A DNA stretch of 64,000 bases from JAJPHU01 sp035553375. Lineage in GTDB: Bacteria > Planctomycetota > Planctomycetia > Gemmatales > Gemmataceae. A program made the translations under genes and the position numbers. Where the stretch lies: the NCBI GenBank assembly GCA_035553375.1, contig DATNCY010000159.1:1-64000 (forward strand). Direction: 5' to 3'. A model generated the notes under the pieces. It was not told the origin of the DNA. It made no database searches and was given only the letters and a program-made list of their open reading frames with translations. Below, piece after piece: positions 1 to 8,115 of the stretch; the stretch's first letter is position 1, and each line of letters begins with the position of its first letter.

Positions 1-138
1 TGGCGTCGGCGAAGCGGGGCGCGGAGCCGACGCCACCGCCGCATCGGGAAATCTAATTGTCGCTGACGACACAGAAGGAGGTCGTCCCATCGGGAAATCC
101 AGTTGTCGCTGAAAGGGAAAAACAATCGTCGCTTGACA
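1..138 (-). mobile_element. Terminal end of an IS21-like insertion sequence (partial)
   Basis: Read on the minus strand, a run starting TGTCAAGCGACGATTG at 138 holds three imperfect copies of a motif of the form AGCGACAATTGGATTTCCC (around 138-114, 112-91 and 65-45). Several short repeats behind a terminal TG are typical of IS21-family ends, which carry multiple transposase-binding sites. The first motif begins exactly where similarity to DUF2924 proteins stops. Positions 1-10 and 26-35 form a perfect 10-bp inverted repeat that could terminate the element's last gene. The rest of the element, including any transposase gene, lies left of the window, so the family assignment is inference. Confidence 0.5.
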
Positions 139-434
139 GTCGCTGCTGGCATCGGTGCGACGACGGCTTCCGGCTCTGGTGGCGTGCAGGTTTTTGGGCG
201 TGGCGGATTGAGGCGCAGGTCGGCGTCGCCGGCCAGTTCTTGGGCACGTCGGCGGGCGCGTCCGGAAAGATCGCCTTCAGCCAGCGCTTGCAGACGCCAG
301 GCGAGGCGCTTGACCAGCCAGATGCGGTTGCTCGCAGCGGTGGCTTCGCCGAAGACTTCCGCGAAGCGTTGCCGCAGTTGGCCGATAGTCAGGCATTGCA
401 AGGCAGCGACCTCATGCAGGATGTTCAACTCCAT
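139..434 (-). pseudogene. DUF2924 protein, 3'-truncated by an insertion
   Basis: From an ATG at 434, with AGGAACAGCGT just upstream, the minus strand encodes about 98 residues. They begin MELNILHEVAALQ and contain WLVKRLAWRLQALAEGDLS and RARRRAQELAGDADLRL, which are hallmarks of the planctomycete DUF2924 family. That family is often found near site-specific recombinases, and its function is unknown. The family's C-terminal half, with an RxYKG-type motif and an AVAKxITG-like end, is missing. Instead the frame runs open into the insertion-sequence end and off the window edge. I infer disruption by insertion. The family call is firm; the breakpoint near 138 is an estimate. Confidence 0.72.
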
Positions 435-768
435 ACGCTGTTCCTGTCTCCGAGTCTGGAAACGGTAAACCCCTGTGGACACTGAGCCTCGTTTTGCCCC
501 GAAGCTCAAGGCCATTAGAGATAAAATGGAGAGATATTTCGGAGCCATGCCATGGGGCGAAGTCAAGAACGGATGGCCGACGTCCTTCCGTGCCGGGAAC
601 GCTCAAGAACGCTTCATCCGCCCCTGCATCAAGCCACGTCAGATACCACCCCATCCCAATCCAAATGGAAAGCCAGGACAGGCACAGAATATGCGCAAAC
701 CTGGATGATGCGTCCCTTGGGAACAGAGTCTGCCTGTGTTTTCTGGAAGTCAAAAGGGAGGATCCCTG
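435..768. other. Intergenic, no gene seen
   Basis: Short open frames exist on both strands, but none has a recognisable motif or a convincing ribosome-binding site. The stretch upstream of DUF2924 often carries a recombinase gene in related genomes; none is visible here. Confidence 0.5.
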
Positions 769-1518
769 ATGATTGCCGTCATTTCCTTGCTCGTCGTGCT
801 GGCCATCTCCATGCTCATCACCCGGATAGCCACGGCGGCCTTGGCCTTGACCGGCCTCTCACGCGAATCGGCTAGTTTTCAGGCTCGCTCAGCTCTCACC
901 GGCGTCGGCTTTACCACCGGCGAGTCGGAGAGCATCGCCCGCCATCCGGTGCGTCGCCGCATCATCATGACATTGATGCTGGTTAGTAACTTGGGCATCG
1001 CAACGGTCGCAGCTTCTCTCATCATGACCTTCGTCAACGCCAGCCAGTCTGATCGTTGGTGGCTACACTTGTTGGTCTTGGCTGCTGGTTTGGGATTGCT
1101 GGGGTTGGCCACCAGTAGCAACTGGGCCGACCGGCACCTGTCCCGCCTCATCAACTGGGCTTTACGGCGGTACACGCGACTAGAGGTACGGGATTACGCC
1201 GCTCTCTTGCAATTGAGCGAAGGCTTCGGCGTTCTGGAGTTGCATGTCCAAGCGGGTGACTGGTTAGCCGAACGGACCTTGTCTTCGCTGAGCCTGACAG
1301 AAGAAGGCGTGCTGGTGCTGGGCGTACATCGTGCTGATGGGCGGTATGTTGGTGTGCCTACGGGCGATACCGTCATTCACGCCAGCGACACGCTCGTTAT
1401 CTACGGTCCCAAGGAGCGTGTCATCGAGTTGGACACACGCCGCCATGGCATTACCGGAGGATTGGCTCATCTGACGGCGGCGAGCGAGAAGTTGCGCCTG
1501 GTCAAAGGGCAGAAGTAA
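769..1518 (+). CDS. Membrane protein with C-terminal TrkA-C (RCK_C) domain
   Basis: The 249-residue protein starts at ATG 769, chosen because GGGAGG lies 7 bases upstream; an in-frame ATG at 736 has no such site. The N-terminus is a transmembrane helix (IAVISLLVVLAISMLI). A short stretch with GVGFTTGESE and two further helices follow (residues about 65-85 and 95-115). The last 110 residues match the TrkA-C/RCK_C fold, with blocks such as LSSLSLTEEGVLVLGVHR and HASDTLVIYGP. TrkA-C domains bind small ligands and gate K+ or other ion transport. The pore partner is not next door, so the substrate is unknown. Both flanks are non-coding or decayed, so it is probably monocistronic. Confidence 0.8.
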   Translation: MIAVISLLVVLAISMLITRIATAALALTGLSRESASFQARSALTGVGFTTGESESIARHPVRRRIIMTLMLVSNLGIATVAASLIMTFVNASQSDRWWLHLLVLAAGLGLLGLATSSNWADRHLSRLINWALRRYTRLEVRDYAALLQLSEGFGVLELHVQAGDWLAERTLSSLSLTEEGVLVLGVHRADGRYVGVPTGDTVIHASDTLVIYGPKERVIELDTRRHGITGGLAHLTAASEKLRLVKGQK

Positions 1519-2229
1519 GCTCTCCTCGCCGTTCATTGGGGTTTGCCCGATGTCGCCGCTCCGTGCTTGCAGTGGCTTCGGTTACTGCTGGTCGTTCTTC
1601 TTCTACGGGTATTCCAGAGCTTTGTTGGTTTATTCTCTCGCCAACTGAGCCAGCATTGTCCGTAATAAGAACCTGTTCCGTGCGTCATAAGGGTTTTGGC
1701 GTATTACGACATGGATTCGTGAATGAGAGTCAAGTCTCGGTTCGAGACGCTCGCTCCGGGAACATTCGGGCACCCAGACGCCACTTTCCTCACCTTGCCC
1801 ACGCCTTCAGCCAACCGACAAGATTGCCTATTGGGCCGGTCGGGAATCATGCCGACGATGTCGGAGAATGGCCTGTTCCAACTGGTTGAGCAGAAGCCGA
1901 ACGGAAGGCAGTTCGATGACAAAGATCAGTCGGGCGAGCCGCTGATGTACATCTGCTAACGACTCGATATGCCCGCGGCTGTTGTCACTGGTGAAGGCGC
2001 ATATCGAGAAGTTCCAGACCGATACGTTCTGCACGCTGGAGGAAACGATTGACGTGGGAACGCAGACGTGGCATGCTTATGCTTTCTCTCTGCGCGTCGT
2101 GGCGGTCTGGGCATGATGGTATGCTACAAAGACGAGAGCCACGACGGCGAACAGCCAGCGTTGATCGTCAATGCCGACACCGACAGCATCGGCATTCGGC
2201 CCGGTGGGGCGGCTGCGGCAGGGGTGGCT
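1519..2229. other. Long stretch without recognisable gene
   Basis: About 700 bases carry only short, overlapping open frames on both strands. None has a family motif, a good ribosome-binding site and consistent codon use together. The next segment is a decayed TIGR03000 gene, so this is probably decayed coding DNA. Confidence 0.45.
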
Positions 2230-2402
2230 AGTCTGGCCGGTACGCACCGTCACCTTGGCGGTCGTCACTTGAACACACGCTGGGCCGACGTCGAGGTGGT
2301 CTCCTCGCCGTCGATGGTCAGCTTGGCGTCTTCGGGCAGGCTGACGGCCAGGGTGGCCTCGCTGGGGCCAAGCCCCCAAGAGCGACCGTCTCGCCCGACC
2401 GG
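2230..2402 (-). pseudogene. Remnant of a TIGR03000-domain protein
   Basis: One minus frame reads ATLAVSLPEDAKLTIDGEE followed by TTSTSAQRVFK and a stop at 2265-2267. This matches the start of the planctomycete TIGR03000 domain (alternating hydrophobic strand, LPxDAKLTxDG, then T-S-T-S-x-R-x-F). Just past the stop, in another frame, TAKVTVRTGQTS resembles the end of the same domain. The middle of the domain is therefore deleted and the frame broken. There is no plausible start. The domain occurs in many copies in planctomycetes, usually in exported proteins of unknown role. The order of deletion and frameshift cannot be told from one sequence. Confidence 0.6.
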
Positions 2403-2422
2403 ACAGGGAACACGAAATCGCT

Positions 2423-3094
2423 TCAGTCATGTTCCAGCACCCACTGCGTGGCGTAGTGGACCAGTTCCGTGCCATCGCACAGGCCCAGCTTCTGGCGAAT
2501 GCGGTCGCGGTAGGTCTCGACCGTCTTGATGCTCAGGTGCAAGCGTTCGGCAATGTCCGCCGTCTTCACCCCCCGGCCGATCAGAAGGAAGACCTCCAGC
2601 TCGCGATCGGCCAAGCCATTGACCAGCGTGGGCGTGACGGCGTGGTGCCTCACGCCGACAGCTCGGTGCAGCAGCTGCTCGGCCATCGCCTCACTCAGCC
2701 AAACCTTGCCGTCCAGGACGCGGCGGATCGCTTCGACGATCTGGTCGGTGGCTTGGTCCTTGCTGATGTAACCCAGCGCCCCAGCCCGCAGGGCCCGCTC
2801 GGCGTAGAGCGATTCGCTGTGCATCGACCAGACCAGGATGGCAACGCGATCGTTGCGGTCCTTGATGCGCTTGATGAGGTCCAGGCCATTGCCGCTCTTG
2901 AGGGAAATATCAATGACGGCGGCGTCCGGCTGGGTGTCGGCGAGCAGGGGCAGGGCGTCTCTCATGCCGGCGGCCTCGCCGCACACTTCCAGATCGCGTT
3001 GCCGGCCGATGCGAAAGGCCAACGCCTCGCGCACCGCAGGATGATCGTCAACGATCAGCACGCGGGCTCGCTTCTTGGTGTCCTTGCGGCTCAT
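2423..3094 (-). CDS. LuxR/NarL-family response regulator
   Basis: The 223-residue protein starts at ATG 3094; the first residues MSRKDTKK lead straight into the receiver strand RVLIVDD. The receiver domain (about 10-125) keeps the acidic pair in IVDDHP, the phospho-acceptor Asp62 (AVIDISLKSGNG) and the conserved Lys in GYISKDQ. The C-terminal helix-turn-helix (about 155-220) reads LADRELEVFLLIGRGVKT and IAERLHLSIKTVETYRDRI, typical of GerE/LuxR DNA-binding domains. It overlaps the 3' end of the histidine kinase gene by 47 bases, so the two are translationally linked and form a cognate pair. A start at 3115 is possible but has a weaker site. Target genes are unknown. Confidence 0.92.
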   Translation of the reverse strand: MSRKDTKKRARVLIVDDHPAVREALAFRIGRQRDLEVCGEAAGMRDALPLLADTQPDAAVIDISLKSGNGLDLIKRIKDRNDRVAILVWSMHSESLYAERALRAGALGYISKDQATDQIVEAIRRVLDGKVWLSEAMAEQLLHRAVGVRHHAVTPTLVNGLADRELEVFLLIGRGVKTADIAERLHLSIKTVETYRDRIRQKLGLCDGTELVHYATQWVLEHD

Positions 3095-4688
3095 GGCTGT
3101 TCCTCGCCAACACACACGTCACCAGGGTGCCGTTCGGCTGGGCCGGCTCGATGGTCAGCCGCGCGCCGATGATAGCGGCTCGGTTCTGCATGATGCGCAA
3201 GCCCAGCCCTTGTTCCTCCGCCGAGCGGGCGGGCATCCCTCTACCGTCGCATTGTATGCGTAGAACCAGGAGGTGATCCGATTCCAGGCTGATGCGGATG
3301 TTGCGGGGCCGGCCGTGCTTGACGGCATTATGGACCGCCTCCTGGGCGATGAGATAAAGATGGGTCGCGGTCAGGTTGTCGGCGATGGAAACAGGCCGGG
3401 GACAGTCAAACACACAGGCCACCTTGCCCTCGCGCTCGGTGTGGTGGACCAGATCGGATAGCGCGGCCATCAGCCCTTCGCTGTCGATGGTAACGGGAAG
3501 CAGCCCGCGCAGGATGGCGCGAAGCGCTTGCTGGCAACGCTGCAAGCCCTGGATCATATGCTCCAGCAGCGGCGGGGCGTTGGCGGGATCGCTCTGGAGC
3601 GTCTCCGCCAGGTCCTTGCCCAGCAGACTGAGAGCGGTCAGTTCTTGGCCGACGCTATCGTGCAGATCCTGACCGATGCGCCGCTGTTGCAGCGAGGCGA
3701 TCTCCACCACCTCGCGCTCCAGCTCCTTGCGCCGGGTATTGTCGCGGATGATGCCGGTGAAGAGCTGTAGATGCTCGATCTCGCTGACCGCCAGCTCCAC
3801 CGGAAAGACGCTGCCGTCCTTGCGCCGGGCTTCGAATTCCCGGCCGATGCCGATAATGCGTTTTTCCCCCGTCCGCAGGTAACGGGCCAGATAGCCGTCA
3901 TGCTCGTCCCGATAAGGCGAAGGCATGAGTATCGTCACATTCTGGCCGATCATCTCGGCGGCGGTGTAGCCGAACATCCGCTCGGCGGTGGGATTGACCG
4001 ACTGGATGATGCCGCGCTGGTCGATGGTGAGGATGGCGTCGGCGGCGGTGTTGAGGATGGCGCGGAGACGTTCTTCGCGATCGCGCAGCGCCTGCTCGGC
4101 GCGCTTGGACTCGCTGATGTCGCGCCCGATCATCGAGCCGCCCACGACGTTGCCGCTACCGTCGCGGAGGGGTGAGATGCTCAGCCTCACCAGGACACGC
4201 TGGCCGTCCTTGCGAACCCGTTCCGTCTCCAGCCCGGCGACACTTTCGCCGCGCCGCAGCCGGGCCATGCTCGCGTTCCATTCCTCGGCGCAGTCTTCGG
4301 GAACGATCAGCTGAACGGATCGCCCCACGGCCTCTTCGGCAGTGTAGCCGTATAGGCGTTCGGCACCCTGGTTCCAGGTTTGAATGATACCGTCGGGGTT
4401 TTTGCTGACGATGGCATCGATGGAGCTTTCGACGATGGCGGCGAGACGGTGAGCAACGGCGTCGGCGGATTTCAGCTTCTCGTGGAGAAGGTGCATCTCA
4501 TCCTTGGCGGTTTTCAGCTCTTCAGTCATTGAGAGGATTTCTTGGTTGGATGCCTTCAGCTTCTCCTGCGAGCTTTTCAGCTCCTCAAGGGTTGTGTGCA
4601 GGTTTTCGCGGGTGCTTTGCAGCTCGCGCTGGAGCTGCTGTACACGCTCCGTCTCCGCTGGCTCCTCGCTTGGTTTCTCGGTCGTCAT
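3048..4688 (-). CDS. PAS-domain sensor histidine kinase (HisKA_3 type)
   Basis: The 546-residue protein starts at ATG 4688, preceded by GGGAGG; an ATG 13 codons upstream lacks a good site. Order: a coiled coil (residues about 10-80, heptad-rich with LEELKSSQEKLKASNQEI), a PAS domain (about 82-195), a second PAS domain (about 205-325), a HisKA_3 dimerisation domain with IGQDLHDSVGQELTALSLL and phospho-acceptor His near 343, and a HATPase with the N box EAVHNAVKHG and G boxes DGRGMP and GLGLRIMQNRA. No transmembrane segment is visible, so it is a cytoplasmic sensor. The partner is the overlapping LuxR-type regulator. The residue before DGRG is Cys rather than the usual acidic residue; the key Asp remains. 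Confidence 0.93.
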   Translation of the reverse strand: MTTEKPSEEPAETERVQQLQRELQSTRENLHTTLEELKSSQEKLKASNQEILSMTEELKTAKDEMHLLHEKLKSADAVAHRLAAIVESSIDAIVSKNPDGIIQTWNQGAERLYGYTAEEAVGRSVQLIVPEDCAEEWNASMARLRRGESVAGLETERVRKDGQRVLVRLSISPLRDGSGNVVGGSMIGRDISESKRAEQALRDREERLRAILNTAADAILTIDQRGIIQSVNPTAERMFGYTAAEMIGQNVTILMPSPYRDEHDGYLARYLRTGEKRIIGIGREFEARRKDGSVFPVELAVSEIEHLQLFTGIIRDNTRRKELEREVVEIASLQQRRIGQDLHDSVGQELTALSLLGKDLAETLQSDPANAPPLLEHMIQGLQRCQQALRAILRGLLPVTIDSEGLMAALSDLVHHTEREGKVACVFDCPRPVSIADNLTATHLYLIAQEAVHNAVKHGRPRNIRISLESDHLLVLRIQCDGRGMPARSAEEQGLGLRIMQNRAAIIGARLTIEPAQPNGTLVTCVLARNSHEPQGHQEASPRADR

Positions 4689-4931
4689 CGCCGGCCTCCC
4701 TTCATTTCCCCTTGGCAGGCCCCTCATTGTACCTCAAGCTGGGGGAAGTTGAATCCGGGCGAAGTCCGACATCGCCTGTCAGGGTTTCCCCTACAATTTC
4801 TTTCCGCTTTTCCCTGACTGTCATTTCTTTGTCAGCATGTTACCCTCTCTCGTGCGTCATGGAATCGGCTCGGCACGCTCGCCCACGCGCCGGCCGAGCT
4901 TCCGAGCATTCCCCAGGACAAAGGAGTCTCC
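4689..4931. promoter_or_regulatory. Divergent intergenic region between kinase pair and receiver/csrA unit
   Basis: About 240 bases separate the divergent histidine kinase and receiver genes, so both promoters should lie here. I see no clear -35/-10 pair. AAGGAG precedes the receiver start at 4932. Confidence 0.4.
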
Positions 4932-5393
4932 ATGAAACCGAGGCTGCTGATTGCCGAAGACGATGCTGAGCTATGTGAGCTCTACCAGAAATTCCTCAAC
5001 GCGCGCGACTTCGAGGTGGAGACCGCGCGCGACGGCCTGACCTGCCTGGCCAAGCTACGCCAGGCGATGCCGGCGGTGCTGGTGCTTGGTCAGGAGATTC
5101 GCTGGGGTGGAGGCGACGGTATCCTCGCCTGGCTGCGCGAACAGAGCGTCCCGTCCTCGGTTTCCGTGGTGCTGACGACGACAGAAGGCTATGCCACGGA
5201 TGCCGGCGCCGACATCAAACCGCCTGTCGTCCAGCTCTTGCCTAAGCCCTTCACCCTGACCGATCTGCTGGAGAGTGCGCGTATCGCCCTCGCCAAAAAG
5301 AAAGGCGCGGAGCCGTTCTACCTGGAGCCTGTTGCTCCTGCTGGGTCAGCCCGCGCAACCTGCCATTTCCCCGCGTGCGACATGGATGAATGA
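4932..5393 (+). CDS. Receiver-domain protein lacking the phospho-acceptor aspartate
   Basis: The 153-residue protein has a single CheY-like receiver domain (residues 3-120). Its first strand and acidic pair are intact (RLLIAEDDAELCELY), as are the Thr strand (VSVVLTTTEG) and the Lys-Pro-Phe of the last strand (LLPKPFTLTDLL). The third strand reads VLVLGQEIRWGGGDG. Residue 53, where the phospho-acceptor Asp belongs, is Gly (GGT at 5088-5090, one base from GAT). The protein therefore cannot be phosphorylated in the usual way and may signal by another mechanism or be decaying. No output domain is attached; about 30 C-terminal residues are unassigned. It lies 34 bases upstream of csrA on the same strand. 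Confidence 0.85.
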   Translation: MKPRLLIAEDDAELCELYQKFLNARDFEVETARDGLTCLAKLRQAMPAVLVLGQEIRWGGGDGILAWLREQSVPSSVSVVLTTTEGYATDAGADIKPPVVQLLPKPFTLTDLLESARIALAKKKGAEPFYLEPVAPAGSARATCHFPACDMDE

Positions 5394-5427
5394 AAGACCA
5401 CACGAACCTGCGAGGAGGGAACCAGTC

Positions 5428-5631
5428 ATGTTGGTCCTCACACGACGAATTGGTGAAGAAATCATCATCGCGGACTCTATCCGTGTGACGGTCGTGGACG
5501 TAAAAGGAGAACGCGTCCGCCTGGGCATCACGGCGGCGCCCTCCGTCCCTGTGATGCGGCAGGAACTGCTTGGGCGAGAGTCGCAGCGTCGCCAGCAACC
5601 GAAAGATACCGGCGAGAAAGCTTCAGTTTGA
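5428..5631 (+). CDS. csrA: Carbon storage regulator CsrA
   Basis: The 67-residue protein matches CsrA over its core: MLVLTRRIGEEIII, then IRVTVVDVKGERVRLGI, then the Pro-Val-R-QE region. CsrA is a small dimeric RNA-binding protein that binds GGA motifs in mRNA leaders and controls translation of metabolic and motility genes. The start at ATG 5428 is supported by GAGGAGGGA nine bases upstream. It follows the receiver gene closely, so both are probably one transcript. The C-terminal tail (about 12 residues, rich in Gln and Lys) is variable, as is usual in the family. Confidence 0.96.
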   Translation: MLVLTRRIGEEIIIADSIRVTVVDVKGERVRLGITAAPSVPVMRQELLGRESQRRQQPKDTGEKASV

Positions 5632-5633
5632 CA

Positions 5634-5672
5634 CCAGCCCGCCGCGCCAGCAAGGGCTGCCCTTCCTGGCTG
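5634..5672. repeat. Degenerate copy of the CCAGCCCGCAGCGCC palindrome
   Basis: The left arm CCAGCCCGCCGCGCCAGCAA is well preserved but the right arm (CCTTCCTGGCTG) has decayed. It lies directly after the csrA stop codon. Confidence 0.6.
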
Positions 5673-5856
5673 TCAGGCGACATTAGAAATGTCCGCTGTC
5701 GGGACGTTGTCACTTCTTCCGCTGGAACGGTTTACGCCACGGATGGTTCTCGGCTGGACGATACTTTTCCTTCGCGGTATCCTCCGCCGCGTCGTCGGGA
5801 GGAGAGAGCTCTGCAGGAGTGCGACCCCAGCGCCCGCCGACCGGCTGTACGCCACC

Positions 5857-5892
5857 GGGCCGGGCCTCTGACGACGAAGCCCGGCCCTTTTT
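5857..5892 (+). terminator. Rho-independent terminator downstream of csrA
   Basis: GGGCCGGGC (5857-5865) pairs perfectly with GCCCGGCCC (5879-5887) across a 13-base loop and is followed at once by TTTTT. The nearest plus-strand gene is csrA, which ends 226 bases upstream. The terminator therefore ends either a long csrA 3' UTR or a separate small RNA; the sequence between has no convincing reading frame. Confidence 0.8.
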
Positions 5893-6510
5893 CTCCTCCC
5901 TGGCGTCAGCCGTCGATGCGCTAACCTCCGGGGGTCTGGGGGCAGAGCCATCCAGATCGGCCTCGCGGGATTGGAGTTGCGGCGTAAAGAGCTTCTCTTC
6001 AGGCGAAAATGCGCTGAAAGTAGGGGTTCAATGAAGCTGTTTAGCTGGCTTCTCACGCCTCGCAGAGGCGGGTACATTCGTAGCGGCCTTACTCTCGGAG
6101 GGTGTGCAGTTCGAGAACCACGCTCGGCAGCCCGGGTGATCATGCCGCGAACGTTCTCGCCACGGCGGTTGACTCGTCAGACAGTGAGGGATCTGCTCCG
6201 CAGAGTTGGACGGAGACCCGCGCCGTCCGCGGGCAACTCATGACGGGAAAGGGAAAAGAGACAACACATCCGACTGCGGGGAGGTAAGAATGCAAGGCCG
6301 AAAGCGACGTTCGGCGCGAAGCCCACTCCAGTCTTGCCATGCCGGGAGCGCCTGAACGCGATTCAGGGTGGCGAATCGAAAAAGGACCCATTTTCCCCAG
6401 CATTTTCGAGGATCGGCGATTCCATGCTCTTCACATTTTACATGCTTGGGCAGGGTTTTCCACAGACCGGCATCCCAGCTCGCACAACCGACTATCGATC
6501 CGGGAGTGAT
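5893..6510. other. Long non-coding stretch
   Basis: About 620 bases with no convincing gene on either strand. A 70-codon frame from ATG 6031 starts MKLFSWLLTPRR and is Arg-rich but matches nothing I know and has no good ribosome-binding site. Other frames are shorter or have odd composition. Confidence 0.4.
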
Positions 6511-6551
6511 GGTGGGAAAGGGCGGACTCGAACCGCCGACCGTGGCCTTAG
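6511..6551 (-). other. tRNA 3'-end fragment (T arm and acceptor strand)
   Basis: On the minus strand, GGCGG-TTCGAGT-CCGCC forms a perfect T arm with the canonical TTCGA loop. It is followed by CTTTCCC and ACC, which is the 3' half of an acceptor stem. Before it lie a CGGTC variable loop and AGGCCA resembling one side of an anticodon stem. The matching D arm and 5' acceptor (GGGAAAG) are absent; a reading frame occupies their place. Such 3' halves are left behind as attachment sites when elements integrate into tRNA genes. The amino acid cannot be assigned. Confidence 0.6.
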
Positions 6552-7535
6552 TTAGTCGCTTTGTTTTGGCAGCGTTTGCGCCAGTCCGATTGTCGCCCAC
6601 GCGCTGCCCCAGTAGACCGCGATCGGGTTAACCTTATTGCCCGGCTTCTTCGACGGCGCGTACCACGAACCGTCCGCGCGCTGCGTGTCGATCAAGTACT
6701 GCACCGCCTTCTGAATCCCCGGATCGTCGAGGACAACGCCGGCCCTCACCAGGGCATACAGGCTCTGACCGGTAGCAAACGAGTCGCTCTTAAAATCCTT
6801 CGACCAGTTCCAGCCGCCATCGGCTTTCTGCCGGGCGGCGAGTTGCTTCGTCAACTCCTTCACCTTGGCCGCGTCGCCGAATTGGACCTCGATCAGCAGA
6901 CGCAGCACCGCAGCCTCATTGCCTTGCCCTGTCGTGTTCTTCTGCGTCCACGCAAGCGCTTTCGTGCGCGCCTTGGCATAGGCGGCGTCTTTCGGGTCGA
7001 GCGACGCCAACGCCAGCAAGGCCCACATCGTCGTCGTCTCGTTGGCTTCGGCGGCGGCCCGTTGTTGCCCCTGTCCCTCGTAATTCCAGTGTCCGTCGTC
7101 GCGTTGGGCGTTCAGCAGCAGACCGGCCAGCGTCTTGCGCGTCGCGGCCGTTTTCTCATCGGCCGCCGGAGAAACGACGTGACCGAGTAGCAGATTCATC
7201 GCCTCGACGGCGCCGCTCTTGTTTTTCTCATTAGTCTGCTGATTCGTCAGATACAACTTCACCGCCTGGTCGCTCCAGGCATCGAATTTCTTCGCGTCTA
7301 CCGCGAGGCCGCGCGCACGGGCTTCGTGATGGCTCCAGAGCAGGAATGCACCATGATGGCAAGCGATGCACTTCTTGTCGTTCATCCACGCCAGCCCTTC
7401 CTTTTCCAGAAAGGGTAGGCTCTTTTCGAGCGTCTGGCGAGCGTCGCGTTTGGTCGCCGGTGGTTCGGCCCGGACGGGAACTACCGGCGCTAACGAGGCC
7501 GCACAGACGACGAGGAGGAGAGAGGTTCGTGACAC
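6552..7535 (-). CDS. Exported alpha/alpha-toroid (squalene-cyclase-like) protein with CxxCH motif
   Basis: The 327-residue protein starts at GTG 7535 with GGAG upstream. Residues 1-23 are a Sec signal peptide (SLLLVVCAASLAPVV, then AEP). A CIACHH motif near residue 58 has the haem-binding form CxxCH. Downstream are three QxxDGxW motifs (QRDDGHWNYE, QKADGGWNWS, QRADGSWY), typical of the toroid fold of squalene cyclases and prenyltransferases. The catalytic Asp-rich motifs of true cyclases are not seen, so it is probably not a hopene or squalene cyclase. Similar secreted proteins occur in planctomycetes without a known role. Its stop codon abuts the tRNA fragment. Confidence 0.8.
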   Translation of the reverse strand: MSRTSLLLVVCAASLAPVVPVRAEPPATKRDARQTLEKSLPFLEKEGLAWMNDKKCIACHHGAFLLWSHHEARARGLAVDAKKFDAWSDQAVKLYLTNQQTNEKNKSGAVEAMNLLLGHVVSPAADEKTAATRKTLAGLLLNAQRDDGHWNYEGQGQQRAAAEANETTTMWALLALASLDPKDAAYAKARTKALAWTQKNTTGQGNEAAVLRLLIEVQFGDAAKVKELTKQLAARQKADGGWNWSKDFKSDSFATGQSLYALVRAGVVLDDPGIQKAVQYLIDTQRADGSWYAPSKKPGNKVNPIAVYWGSAWATIGLAQTLPKQSD

Positions 7536-7680
7536 GGCCGCGTCTCCGGAGGGCTGAGGAACGGTGGAAAAAACAGGTGGGATTGAGGCGAGAACAATAT
7601 CAATGGTACGCGACGAGAGCGGTGATCACAAGAAAAATCACTCCCAGACATGCAGTCATGCAGTCGGTCAAGTGGTGACA

Positions 7681-7977
7681 TCAGTGGCCCGATGAACTTG
7701 CTGCCCTTGATCTGCTGCTCTCGATGGCCTTGCGGGTGACTGCTGCTGCCCAGTCGTTCATGGCGGCACCGTCGTTAAAGTACGCCAACCGGAACTCCAA
7801 GTCGGAAAGATGCTCCGGTCGGGTCAGGGCTTCCCAGGCAGCGGCAACGCGTGGGTGCTTGGACAACCACGGCCATTGCCCAACTGGATCGAGCATCTGG
7901 AACGTGACGATCATTGCTTCATCCAGTTCGCACCACTCCTCCTGCATTCGTTGAAGCCGATCCGCGCTGGCATCCAT
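7681..7977 (-). CDS. Hypothetical protein, 98 aa
   Basis: A frame starting at ATG 7977 (MDASADRLQRMQEEWCELD), with GGAGAG upstream, encodes a probably all-helical protein rich in Trp and Glu. I do not recognise the family. A longer form from 8055 has basic, low-complexity residues and no good site. It lies in a region of damaged genes but has no visible defect. Confidence 0.55.
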   Translation of the reverse strand: MDASADRLQRMQEEWCELDEAMIVTFQMLDPVGQWPWLSKHPRVAAAWEALTRPEHLSDLEFRLAYFNDGAAMNDWAAAVTRKAIESSRSRAASSSGH

Positions 7978-8115
7978 CGCATGCTCTCCGCAGTAAAAGT
8001 CGAAACCACCTGACCGACCCTGCCGCATCCTCCCGCGGCGTGCCTTGCTGGTCAAGTATCGACCAGGGGTTCCCGGAGTAACGGTCGGGTGGTCGAGACG
8101 ACTGGAGGGGCGGCA

